NCBI RefSeq assembly: GCF_008386565.1 | Contig: NZ_VUKA01000005.1 | Location: forward strand, 1-64,000 | DNA length: 64,000 nt | Direction: 5' to 3' | Origin: Teichococcus oryzae | GTDB taxonomy: Bacteria > Pseudomonadota > Alphaproteobacteria > Acetobacterales > Acetobacteraceae | Part shown: positions 17,793 to 26,730 of the stretch, piece by piece | Numbering within the stretch: the stretch's first letter is position 1 | Layout: every line of letters starts with the position of its first letter | Notes under the pieces: model-generated | The model's input: only the letters and a program-made list of their open reading frames with translations | Told to the model about the DNA's origin: nothing | Database searches by the model: none | Position numbers and translations under genes: made by a program

Positions 17793-19484
17793 GTGACATG
17801 GTTCGAAGCCTTCCTGGTCAGGTATCCCGAGCTGGCGCTGTTCCTGGTGATCAGCCTCGGTGCCTGGTTCGGCGGTATCAGGCTCGGCAGATTCAGCATC
17901 GGCCCGGTGACCGGGTCGTTGTTCGCCGGGATCCTGGTGGGGCAGTTCGCGCATGTCCCCGTACCCGACATGACGAAGTCCTTCCTTTTCCTGCTTTTCC
18001 TCTTCGGTATCGGCTACTCGGTGGGGCCGCAATTCATGCAGGCCCTGCGGCGGCAGGGCGCGAAGCCCATGCTGCTGGCGGTGATCTGCTGCGCGACCGG
18101 GCTCGCCGCGGCGACCATGGTGGCGAAGCTCATGGGCCTCGATGTCGGCTTCGCGGCGGGTCTTGTTTCTGGCGCCTTGACCCAGAGTCCCGCCATCGGC
18201 ACCGCTACGGAAGCCATCGGCCTGCTGCCACTTCCTGAAGCCGAGCGCGCCAGGCTGATCGCTCATGTCGCTGTTGCGCATGCGGTCTGTTATGTCTTTG
18301 GCTCCGTTGGCGTCATCATGTTCTGCAGCGTTGTGGGCCCGCAGATTCTCGGAATCGACCTGAAGACAGAGGCGCGGAAGCTGGAGCAGGAGCTTGGAAT
18401 GAAGCGGGCGGCACCCGGCGTGTTCTCGGCCTGGCGCCGCTTCGAGGTCCGCGCCTATCGTCTTTCGGCGGATTCAGCCCTTGCCGGCCTCTCGGTGGCA
18501 ACCGCCGAGGCACATGCATCGCAGCATCGTTTCTTCATCCTGCGGGTCCGTCACGATAAGCAATTGCACGAAGCTACTCCAGATCTCGTTCTGCATGCCG
18601 GCGATGTTGTCGCATTGTCCGGCCGCCGGGAGGAGTTGATCGGGATGCTCGGCGAGAAGGCGGAGGAAGTTGAGGACCCAGTATTGCTGGACATCCCGCT
18701 TTCTGTTGCGAGGGTTCTCCTGACCAGCCACGATCTGGTTGGTCGGCCCCTCGGGGAACTGGCGTTCCAGGAATCAGCGCGTGGTCTTTACCTCCGGTCG
18801 GTGATGCGCGGCGGGGAGGCGGTCCCGCTGGCTCCCGGGCTCACGCTTGAGAATGGGGACATTCTGCATCTTGTGGGACCGGAACCGGTCGTCGCAGGTG
18901 CCGCCCGCCGGATGGGCCGGATTATTGCGTCGGCCACTGCCACTGACTTCGTCACGCTTGGCCTGGCGATCTTCCTGGGCGGATTGGCCGGGGCTCTGGT
19001 CACCTTCTCCATTGAAGGCATGCAAGTCTCCCTGGGTACCAGCGTGGGGACTTTGCTGGCAGGTCTGCTGGTTGGCTATTTGCGCACCCGCCTTCCGTTA
19101 CTTGGTCCTATCCCGGATGGTGCCGTTGCCTTGATGACTTCGCTCGGCCTCGCGGCCTTTGTGGGCATGACTGGATTGCAGGCAGGCCCGGTATTCCTGT
19201 CGGCCGTGGCGGAAGCCGGAGTTGGCCTGCTACTCGGCGGTGCGGTGGTTACGATGGCGCCGATGGTGGTGGGCCTCTACTCCGGTCGGAACCTGCTGCG
19301 GATGAACCCGCTTCTCCTGCTTGGCGCCCTTGCTGGCGCCCAAACGACAACCGCAGCCATGGCGGCTGTACAGGAGCAGTCGGAGAGCCCGGTTGCTGTC
19401 CTCGGCTACACAGCGGCGGTACCGATCGGCCAGATCCTTCTGACGACCTGGGGCACGGTTATCGTCGGCCTGGTTTCTTCTTGA
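17793..19484 (+). CDS. AspT-family antiporter (second copy)
   Basis: 563 residues, starting at a GTG with AGGGGG 6 nt upstream. The layout is the same as in the first copy: membrane block, two central TrkA-C-like domains (about 205-370), membrane block. The N-terminal core (GPVTGSLFAGILVGQFAHVP, then KSFLFLLFLFGIGYSVGPQF) is nearly the same as in the copy at 26731-28422, which also has 563 residues, so those two are recent paralogues. It is the third gene of the decarboxylase operon. Two different AspT members in one operon suggest either a heteromeric transporter or two exchange steps. Confidence 0.87.
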   Translation: MTWFEAFLVRYPELALFLVISLGAWFGGIRLGRFSIGPVTGSLFAGILVGQFAHVPVPDMTKSFLFLLFLFGIGYSVGPQFMQALRRQGAKPMLLAVICCATGLAAATMVAKLMGLDVGFAAGLVSGALTQSPAIGTATEAIGLLPLPEAERARLIAHVAVAHAVCYVFGSVGVIMFCSVVGPQILGIDLKTEARKLEQELGMKRAAPGVFSAWRRFEVRAYRLSADSALAGLSVATAEAHASQHRFFILRVRHDKQLHEATPDLVLHAGDVVALSGRREELIGMLGEKAEEVEDPVLLDIPLSVARVLLTSHDLVGRPLGELAFQESARGLYLRSVMRGGEAVPLAPGLTLENGDILHLVGPEPVVAGAARRMGRIIASATATDFVTLGLAIFLGGLAGALVTFSIEGMQVSLGTSVGTLLAGLLVGYLRTRLPLLGPIPDGAVALMTSLGLAAFVGMTGLQAGPVFLSAVAEAGVGLLLGGAVVTMAPMVVGLYSGRNLLRMNPLLLLGALAGAQTTTAAMAAVQEQSESPVAVLGYTAAVPIGQILLTTWGTVIVGLVSS

Positions 19485-19599
19485 GAGAGGGCCAGCGAGA
19501 CAAATGCAAGCCTGTGCGTCCGGCTTCCGGGAACTAATCCCCTGTCAGAAGACCGAGGTCATCGCCAAATCGCTGGGCACTTGGCTTTCCATCCGCGAT

Positions 19600-21468
19600 T
19601 CAGAAATCGATCCCTGCCGCTCGTAGATGTGCCAGCACTTCGGCGACCGAGTCCTCTAGCGGTTGCCTATCCGTGCGCAGATGCAGATCCGGCGCCTCCG
19701 GCGCCTCATACGGACTTCCCATGCCAGTTAAATCCGGGATCAGCCCCCTTCGTGCCTTTGCGTAAAGCCCTTTTGGATCGCGCGCCATGCAGATCCCGAT
19801 CGGCGCATCGACGAAAACCTCGCAGAACTCGTCGGGTTGAAAAAGGTCGCGCACCAGCTTCCGCTCTGCGCGGTAAGGCGAGATGAATGCACAAAGCACG
19901 ATCAATCCGGCATCCAGCATCAGCCGCGCAACCTCCCCGGCGCGGCGGATGTTCTCCATCCGGTCTTCTGGCGTGAAGGCGAGGTCACGACAAAGCCCGT
20001 GGCGGAGATTGTCGCCATCAAGACAGTAGGTGTGCCGACCCGCGGCATGCAGCGCCTGCTCCACTTGCTTGGCAATGGTGGATTTGCCCGAGCCAGAAAG
20101 GCCGGTGAACCAGACAGCCAGCGGTTTCTGCCCCACAAGCGCGGCACGGGCCCGCCGGTCCACAGGGGATGCCTCGGGATGGATGTTCCTGGCTTGGTTC
20201 AGAGAGCGCTCCATCAATCCCGCGCCAACGGTTCTCCTAGTCAGCTGGTCAACCAGTATGAAGGCGCCGGTAGCCTGATTTGCCTGGTAGGGATCGACGG
20301 GGACGCGCCGCGCTGCCGCGAAGTGGCAGAGCCCGACCTCGTTCATCTCCAGCCTTTGCACTGGCCGTATGCCTCCTGTCATCACCTCCCGTGCATAGTG
20401 GACAGAGGTAATGGAGGCGGAGGTCCAAAGATGGCCGATGCGGAGAGCGTAGCCGCGACCTGGTAGCATTGGCTCTTCGTCAAGCCAGATCAGCTGGGCA
20501 GCAAATTCATCCGCCATGGCTGGGCGTAATGAAGGTTCCACCAGAAGGTCGCCCCGGGCGATGTCGACGGCTTCATTCAGCACTAGCGTGACCGCCTGCC
20601 CCGCCTCTGCCTGGGGCAGATCCCCGTCCATAGTGACGATGCGCGCGACGCAGGCTACACGACCCGATGAAGCAACCGCGAGGGAGTCGCTCACCTTGAC
20701 GCGGCCCGAACCCACGGTCCCGGCGAAGCCACGGAAGCCTTCATCTGACCTGATGACCCACTGGACTGGAAAGCGAAAGGGCAGCAGGGAAGCATCATCT
20801 GAGATCTCGATCGCCTCCAGCAATCCGAGCAGGCAAGGCCCATCATACCATGGCATGACGCCCGAGGGCCGAACCAGATTCTCCCCAGAACGCGCGGAAA
20901 GCGGGATGGCGGTGGCTGAGCTGAAGCCCAACGAGCCAGCAAGAGCATACCAAGCGGTGGAAATCTGGATGAAGGCCGCCTCGTCATATCCGACGAGGTC
21001 CATCTTGTTGACAGCCAGCACCACCTCGCGGATGCCCAGCAAGGCGCAGATCATTGCATGCCGTCGCGTCTGCTCCAGCAAACCCCGACTCGCATCAACC
21101 AGAATGATGGCAAGCGAGCAGTAAGTGGCGCCGGTTGCCATGTTGCGGGTATATTGCGCGTGGCCGGGTGTATCGGCGACGATGAAGGCTCGCTTCGGGG
21201 TCCGGAAATAACGCCAGGCAACGTCGATAGTGATGCCCTGTTGCTGTTCAGCTTCCAATCCATCAAGAAGAAGCGCGTAGTTCAGATCATTGCCTGTTGT
21301 TCCGTGTAGACGGCTTTCGCGGGCCAACCTCGCCAGCTGGTCGTCCGGCACGCTCCCCGTCTCGAACAGCAACCGGCCAATCAGGGTCGATTTTCCATCA
21401 TCGACCGAGCCGCACGCGAGAAAGCGCAACAACTCGCGCGAATGAACGAGCGCCAGACTGTCCGGCAT
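19600..21468 (-). CDS. cysNC: Bifunctional sulfate adenylyltransferase subunit 1 / APS kinase
   Basis: 622 residues. The ATG at 21468 overlaps the cysD stop (TGATG). The N-terminal GTPase domain has P-loop GSVDDGKST, DTPGHAQYTRN and NKMDLV; elongation-factor-like beta domains follow to about 440. The C-terminal APS kinase domain (about 445-622) has its own P-loop GLSGSGKST. With CysD it makes APS from sulfate and ATP, and its kinase domain then makes PAPS. It is the NodQ/CysNC type. No cysH, cysI or cysJ genes lie near, and a sulfotransferase gene heads the same strand, so the PAPS is probably used for sulfation. Confidence 0.93.
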   Translation of the reverse strand: MPDSLALVHSRELLRFLACGSVDDGKSTLIGRLLFETGSVPDDQLARLARESRLHGTTGNDLNYALLLDGLEAEQQQGITIDVAWRYFRTPKRAFIVADTPGHAQYTRNMATGATYCSLAIILVDASRGLLEQTRRHAMICALLGIREVVLAVNKMDLVGYDEAAFIQISTAWYALAGSLGFSSATAIPLSARSGENLVRPSGVMPWYDGPCLLGLLEAIEISDDASLLPFRFPVQWVIRSDEGFRGFAGTVGSGRVKVSDSLAVASSGRVACVARIVTMDGDLPQAEAGQAVTLVLNEAVDIARGDLLVEPSLRPAMADEFAAQLIWLDEEPMLPGRGYALRIGHLWTSASITSVHYAREVMTGGIRPVQRLEMNEVGLCHFAAARRVPVDPYQANQATGAFILVDQLTRRTVGAGLMERSLNQARNIHPEASPVDRRARAALVGQKPLAVWFTGLSGSGKSTIAKQVEQALHAAGRHTYCLDGDNLRHGLCRDLAFTPEDRMENIRRAGEVARLMLDAGLIVLCAFISPYRAERKLVRDLFQPDEFCEVFVDAPIGICMARDPKGLYAKARRGLIPDLTGMGSPYEAPEAPDLHLRTDRQPLEDSVAEVLAHLRAAGIDF

Positions 21469-22457
21469 CAGAAATATCCTTCGCGCTTCTTGCTCTCCAT
21501 AGAGGCCTCCCCCTCGCCGTCGATTACCCGCCCTGCCCGTTCGGTCCATCGGGTTGCGCGCATCTCGGCGATGATGTCCTGCACTGTCGTCGCAGTGCTC
21601 TCAATCGCGCCGGTCAGTGGCCAACATCCGAGGCTGCGGAAGCGGACGCTGCGCGTTTCCGGCTGCTCATCTGGCAGCAGAGGCATGCGGTCATCATCGC
21701 GCATGATCCAGATGCCGCTGCGGCGGATAACCGGTCGCTCTCGCGCAAGATAAAGCGGTACCACCGGGATGTCCTCGGACAACACGTAATCCCAGATATC
21801 CGCCTCGGTCCAGTTGGAAAGCGGAAAAACCCGGAGACTTTCGCCGGGTCCCAGGCGCGTGTTCCACAAGCCCCAGAGTTCCGGCCGCTGGTCGCGCGGA
21901 TTCCAACTATGGCCCGAACCACGTAGACTGAAGACGCGCTCCTTCGCACGGCTCCTCTCCTCGTCACGACGCGCACCGCCGATGGCGGCGTCGAAGCCGT
22001 GCAGGTCCAGTGCCTGGCGCAGTGCTTCCGTCTTCATCACCTGGGTGTGCACCGCAGCGCCCGAGGTAAACGGGTTGATGCCGCGGCGCCGCCCCTCCAC
22101 ATTAACGTGAACGAGCAATTCCAGCCCGAGTTCCGCGACGATGCGGTCGCGATGAGCGATCATCTCGCGGAATTTCCAGCCGGTATCAATATGCAGCAGC
22201 GGGAAAGGCATCCGGCCAGGGAAGAAGGCCTTCCTGGCCAGATGGAGCAGCACGGAAGAGTCTTTTCCGATGCTGTAGAGCAGCACCGGGCGGCGGCAAG
22301 CCGCTGCGGCCTCGCGCAGAATGCCGATCGCCTCTCCCTCCAGCCGCGAAAAGCGGGATGAAGGCCGCGCCTCAACCTGTTCCGGCGGGGTCCATGTGAC
22401 GGGCGGGCGCACCAGCGGCATCAGGCCCTGTCCTGCTGGCAGGGCACCAACCGGCAT
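21468..22457 (-). CDS. cysD: Sulfate adenylyltransferase subunit 2
   Basis: Up to 329 residues; an internal ATG at 22421 would give 317, nearer the usual 300 or so. The adenylation domain has the PP-loop [30 protein letters not shown], and the family region [15 protein letters not shown]. CysD catalyses ATP + sulfate to APS + PPi with the GTPase CysN, encoded next with a one-base overlap of stop and start. A gap of about 165 nt separates it from the upstream sulfotransferase gene on the same strand. Confidence 0.92.
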   Translation of the reverse strand: MPVGALPAGQGLMPLVRPPVTWTPPEQVEARPSSRFSRLEGEAIGILREAAAACRRPVLLYSIGKDSSVLLHLARKAFFPGRMPFPLLHIDTGWKFREMIAHRDRIVAELGLELLVHVNVEGRRRGINPFTSGAAVHTQVMKTEALRQALDLHGFDAAIGGARRDEERSRAKERVFSLRGSGHSWNPRDQRPELWGLWNTRLGPGESLRVFPLSNWTEADIWDYVLSEDIPVVPLYLARERPVIRRSGIWIMRDDDRMPLLPDEQPETRSVRFRSLGCWPLTGAIESTATTVQDIIAEMRATRWTERAGRVIDGEGEASMESKKREGYF

Positions 22458-22622
22458 TCCCGCGGATGCCAGGCGATCTGGCCTGGAAGGTTCATCAGTG
22501 CCTCCCTCATGTGTTTCGACGGGATGTCACGGATCGCGGCCAGCAACAGCGGAGAAGCGCAGGGTCGTGGATGCACGCCCGCGAATTCCGGGATCCGGTG
22601 CCGGGTCAGGTCCACGCGCTGC

Positions 22623-23816
22623 CTAGACGTTGAACCGGGCAGCATAGGCGGCAAAGCGCGGGCGCATGGCGTCGGCATCAATGCCGTAGTCGGCGAGCGC
22701 ATGCTTCACGCCCCCATATCCCCCATGAGGCAGTCTGGCGATGCGGCGCTCCATTCGCTGCCTTACGTCGGGCAGGAGGGGCAGGTTGAAACGCTCATAG
22801 ATTGAGGCGATCGTGGCCATTGGCGCGGCGGTGAGTTCGCGGAAGCGAAGATGCGCCACCCGGTCTTCGGGAAACAGGCGCCCGGCATCCGCACACAGGA
22901 TCGCCTCGGCCCCGGCCAGCCAGGATTCGGCCACCTGCTGGCCAATGGCTTGCCTGTTCGCGCCCGTGGTGAAGGGGCGGCGCAGAATGGCGGTCAGCCC
23001 GGCGACCGAGGCCAGCACCTCCAGCGGGTCACGGTGGAGGAAGATGATCCGCGCATCGGGGTATGCCTCAGCCAATGCACCGAGCGTAAAGACATGGTCG
23101 GGGCATTTCAGCACGAAGCGGCGCGGTCTCCCATCCGTGTGCTGCAAGTGCTGCAGGAAGACGCGGTGGAAGCGGTAGGCCGGGGCATGATCGGCTGCGC
23201 GCAGCCAGGCGAGGTATCTCGGGATGTGGTGCGTTATCTGAAAGCGATAGCTTCGGAACACATGCGCGGTGATCTCGCTGCATTCCTGCGGAGATTCGGC
23301 GTCGATCGGATGAACGGCGCGGAAGCCGGGCGCCATGCGCTCGAATGCGGCCAGCAGGCGGCCCATGGCGGCGATGCGTTGTGATGGCGGATCGTCTGGC
23401 TTGCGCGGCAACGGAAAGACGGTCTCCCATGCTGCAGGGCAACGATTCTCCGGATCCTCCGCCAGCATCTTGTGCAGAAAGGTGGTGCCGCTGCGCGGCA
23501 GGCCAGTAATGAAGATGGGCTTGCTGATCGGTGTGCGGAGCACGGCTGGCTGGCTGGTTTCCCGCCGCTTCAGGGCCGCCAGGTTGCGCAGCAACCTCAG
23601 GGCGTCGTAGCGCGCGGCGAAGCAGCCGATGAAGTTCAGATCGGCTTCCTGGCGGTATTGTTCGAGCAACATACGGAACGGCGCCTCGCCGTCGAAAGCC
23701 GCGAGTGCCTCAGCCGCCTTGGCACGATGGAGCAGCGCGTCAGGCTGCAAAAAGCGGTCCGGTAACCCGAGATGGGTAACCGCGCGCTGGCCGAGTGCGG
23801 CGAGCATGCCATCCAT
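22623..23816 (-). CDS. PAPS-dependent sulfotransferase family protein
   Basis: 397 residues, cytosolic. The 5'-phosphosulfate loop is GLPRSGTTFLHKML (about 97-110), and the 3'-phosphate-binding region follows in IIFLHRDPLEVLASVAGL (about 253-270). This matches the bacterial sulfotransferase family (Sulfotransfer_3 type) acting on lipids, glycans or small molecules. The acceptor is unknown. The gene precedes cysD and cysNC on the same strand, so it would be supplied with PAPS by its own cassette, as NodH is by NodPQ in Sinorhizobium. No nodulation or glycosyltransferase genes are nearby. Confidence 0.85.
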   Translation of the reverse strand: MDGMLAALGQRAVTHLGLPDRFLQPDALLHRAKAAEALAAFDGEAPFRMLLEQYRQEADLNFIGCFAARYDALRLLRNLAALKRRETSQPAVLRTPISKPIFITGLPRSGTTFLHKMLAEDPENRCPAAWETVFPLPRKPDDPPSQRIAAMGRLLAAFERMAPGFRAVHPIDAESPQECSEITAHVFRSYRFQITHHIPRYLAWLRAADHAPAYRFHRVFLQHLQHTDGRPRRFVLKCPDHVFTLGALAEAYPDARIIFLHRDPLEVLASVAGLTAILRRPFTTGANRQAIGQQVAESWLAGAEAILCADAGRLFPEDRVAHLRFRELTAAPMATIASIYERFNLPLLPDVRQRMERRIARLPHGGYGGVKHALADYGIDADAMRPRFAAYAARFNV

Positions 23817-23869
23817 TGCACATGTCCTCCAACTGTCGGCAGGACTGCCGCGCCTGCCTGTTCCCGACG

Positions 23870-24871
23870 CTATTGCCGCACCTCCTCCCAGCCTGGCTCG
23901 GGGTTGAAGGTTTGGATGCTGCGGGCGATGCGGTTGGTGGCGGGGCCCAGATTGCGCTGGTAGATCACGCCCGCGTGGCTGGTCATGAATGTCTGGATGC
24001 CGGAAACGCCGTATTCCGCCGGCGTCGCCAGGACGCCGAAGCCCCCGATCATCCGCCTGCCGACCACATAGTCCATCGCGCCTCCCCCGGCGGCAGGCCC
24101 CTGTGCCTCCAGGAGGCGGAAGATGTAGCCGTGGAAGGGCTGTGGCGCATCGCCCGAAGCGGGCGAGCCGCCATAGCCGCCGGCGCTCGCCGCCGCGGCC
24201 AATGGACCCAGCGGGCTTTCCGGCTGCCCCTCCTTTGAAGGCCAGTAGAGACCATCATGTGTCCCAGGCGTGGAGAAGATGCGTCGCGCATAGACGCTGA
24301 AGCCGCCCTGGCGCCCCACCGTGACTGCATATTCGGACTGCGCGGCGACGATGGCCCGGAGGACCTCGATGGTGTCGAGTTCATTGCGGCCGATGCGGCG
24401 GTCGATCAGTTCCTGAGCGCCCTGGCGCGCGTCGAACCGCCATGAGCCGGCTTGGCCGACACGCCGGATCATGGGAATCGGGAAGGGCCATCGGTCGTTC
24501 CCGATTTCGAGGGTGGCGCGGTTTGCGTCCGGATGCAGGATCTCCGCGCGTTCGGCATAGGCCGAGGCGAAGCGCTCCCGCGCCGCTCGATCGGCCGCCG
24601 GATCGCCGGAGCGGATCAGGCGGCGCGCCTCGCCGCCCAGAACCTGGATGAGGCGCCGCTCATCGTGACCACGTATGGCGTTTGCGAGGGCGGCGAAGCC
24701 TTCCTCCGGCGTCCGGAAGGCTCGGGGCGGAACAGGTCGTGGCGTCGCCTGAGGCGCTTCACGCCGGGCTGGATCCGGAGCCGGCAAGGGCCGCTCCTGC
24801 GCAAGGCTTGGCCCAGGCCAGAGGAGGACAGCCATGCCGACGCCCAGAATGATCCACCGCATCGTGCTCAC
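23870..24871 (-). CDS. DUF2950 family secreted protein
   Basis: 333 residues if started at GTG 24871; ATG at 24862 is an alternative 3 codons in. A signal peptide (WIILGVGMAVLLWPGPSLAQ) is followed by a Pro/Arg-rich linker and the conserved body (FRTPEEGFAALANAIRG; EYAVTVGRQGGFSVYARRI; GYIFRLLEAQG; TFMTSHAGVIYQRNLG). The role of DUF2950 is unknown. The GTG start overlaps the stop of the DUF3300 gene (GTGA), a pair that commonly occurs together, so the two probably form one periplasmic or envelope unit. Confidence 0.85.
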   Translation of the reverse strand: MSTMRWIILGVGMAVLLWPGPSLAQERPLPAPDPARREAPQATPRPVPPRAFRTPEEGFAALANAIRGHDERRLIQVLGGEARRLIRSGDPAADRAARERFASAYAERAEILHPDANRATLEIGNDRWPFPIPMIRRVGQAGSWRFDARQGAQELIDRRIGRNELDTIEVLRAIVAAQSEYAVTVGRQGGFSVYARRIFSTPGTHDGLYWPSKEGQPESPLGPLAAAASAGGYGGSPASGDAPQPFHGYIFRLLEAQGPAAGGGAMDYVVGRRMIGGFGVLATPAEYGVSGIQTFMTSHAGVIYQRNLGPATNRIARSIQTFNPEPGWEEVRQ

Positions 24872-26460
24872 CGCCCGCGTCCTCCGCCGCCCCGCCCGCC
24901 GACGCTTGCGGTCCGCCCGCCTCCACCCGCAGCGGGGCGCGCGCTTGGCGGTGACTGGCGGCTCGCTTGGCCACGCTGCGAGGCGGTCCGCACATCCCCG
25001 CCCTGGCCGATGCCCTGGAAGCTTTGTGCGCCGCGCGTGGCCCCGGTGCCCCGCCGGTCCTGCGCAGCCTGCCCGCTGACCGCCGGGCGCCCGCTCGGCG
25101 CATGCCGGAGGCTGTTGGCTCCGCCGCCAGCGGCGCGTTCGCCGCCCGCTCGGACAGCGCTGCCTTGGGCGGCGCCAGTCCGGGTGCCACTGCCCTGAGC
25201 ACCACTGGCTCGCGTGGCCCCGCCTTGAGATCCACTGGCCCGGGTGCCGCCTGCGGCCGATGCGCGCTCCCCCGCGCCGGCCCGCACCGGCGGCGACGGT
25301 CCGGCGCGGGCTCCTTGCCCAGTGCCGGCGGTGTTCGAGCGCGAGGGGCTGGCACGTTGATTGAGCGCGGATCCACCGCGATCAGCCTGCTCGACACGTC
25401 CACGGAACTGGTCCCGGGCCGCCGCCGAGCCTGGACGGTCGCCCTGGAAGCGATTCCTCACCTCCTCGTTGCGGTAGGCGACGCCCTGCCGGTGCGCGGA
25501 ATTGTGCTGCCACCGGTTGCCGACATCTCCTGTTGTGCGCGACCGGTCCACATTGCGGACCCGGCTTGAATTGATGTTGATGTCGCCACTGTTCCAGCCG
25601 CACCCTGCCCCGCCCCAGATCGATCCGACCAGGGCAACCCCCCCGGCGAAGGCCATGCCTGTCAGCAGCGCGTTGCCGACGCCCCAGCCGGCAGGTGGGG
25701 GATAATAGGGGGGCGGGTAGGATGGATAAGGCCAGGGACCGTAGACAACCGCCGGATTGTACGCGGGCACGTGGATCTGGTCTGGCTGTGCTGGCTCAAT
25801 GGTGATGATCTGCGGCGGCGGTGCCACGGCGACACTCACCGGTGTCGCTTCGCCCACCAGGTCCACCTGTCGGGGGAGCGGCACGTTCTGCGACACCGTG
25901 ATCGTCTGCTGCGAGCCACTTTCCAGCTTGCCGGCCTGCTGCGCCCGGTTCCGAAGCACCTGCACAGCGTTGAGCACGTCCGCCTGCTGCGCCAGGACCG
26001 CATCGCCGAGCTGCTGCGTCCACTCAAGCTGGTCGTTCATCATTTTCAGGACGTCGGGAAAGAGCACCAGCGATTTCACGCTGTCATCCCAGGGCTGTTG
26101 CTGCAAGGCCTGCGCCAGCGCCTCACCCTGCAGCTTGGCGTTGGCCTCGCGGCCGAGCCAGCGCTGCGCCTGCACGACTTCCAACGGATAGCTCGAGGCG
26201 ATCAGCATCTCCGCCAGAAGAGAGTCGGGATAGAGCGCGATGGGCGCGAGCAGTTGCTCGAGCTGCGGCTGGGTCATCCGGCTGTCGGCCGGATGGGCCG
26301 CCGCCAGCGCAGGCGCCGCGGCGGGCGGCGGCGCATCCTGTGCCATTGCCGGCCGGACCGGTGGGCCGCCCATGGTACTGATGCCGAAGCACGTCGCAAG
26401 GCAGAGCGTCAAGCTCCGGTAACAGCCTGGAGAACCCGTCGCGCCGATAGGCAGGCTCAT
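24868..26460 (-). CDS. DUF3300 family secreted protein with low-complexity tail
   Basis: 530 residues from the ATG at 26460 (GAGGAAACC just upstream). A signal peptide precedes the DUF3300 domain (about 70-240; LEQLLAPIALYPDSLLAEM, then QRWLGREANAKLQGEALAQA). A Pro/Tyr-rich stretch (YPSYPPPYYPPPAGW) and a Gly-rich hydrophobic segment follow. The last 200 residues are a Gly/Ala/Ser/Arg tail with repeats of the RASGxQGxxTR type. The tail is probably disordered and may bind the cell wall or nucleic acid; this is a guess. It forms an overlapping pair with the DUF2950 gene. Function of the family is unknown. Confidence 0.85.
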   Translation of the reverse strand: MSLPIGATGSPGCYRSLTLCLATCFGISTMGGPPVRPAMAQDAPPPAAAPALAAAHPADSRMTQPQLEQLLAPIALYPDSLLAEMLIASSYPLEVVQAQRWLGREANAKLQGEALAQALQQQPWDDSVKSLVLFPDVLKMMNDQLEWTQQLGDAVLAQQADVLNAVQVLRNRAQQAGKLESGSQQTITVSQNVPLPRQVDLVGEATPVSVAVAPPPQIITIEPAQPDQIHVPAYNPAVVYGPWPYPSYPPPYYPPPAGWGVGNALLTGMAFAGGVALVGSIWGGAGCGWNSGDININSSRVRNVDRSRTTGDVGNRWQHNSAHRQGVAYRNEEVRNRFQGDRPGSAAARDQFRGRVEQADRGGSALNQRASPSRSNTAGTGQGARAGPSPPVRAGAGERASAAGGTRASGSQGGATRASGAQGSGTRTGAAQGSAVRAGGERAAGGGANSLRHAPSGRPAVSGQAAQDRRGTGATRGAQSFQGIGQGGDVRTASQRGQASRQSPPSARPAAGGGGRTASVGGRGGGGRGR

Positions 26461-26730
26461 GGTTTCCTCCGCCAGGCTCCAGGCCCACACCTCGCTTGCT
26501 TCTGTAGCAGCTACGGCGCGCCGGCGCTCAGGCGAACGATGTCAGGATTTTGCACCGCCGCGATCTCGGCTGGCGGGGAAGTTCCAGGCCTGTGCAGATT
26601 GCCGCGGCCCATGGCTCGGCTGCTTCCGCATGGCGCGGCAGGACTGCCGCGGCGGAGATCCGCAGCGATTGGTGATCCCCTGCTCCATCCGGCGCCGCCA
26701 TTGCTCCACAGCAGGTCACGGCCAGCGGGA

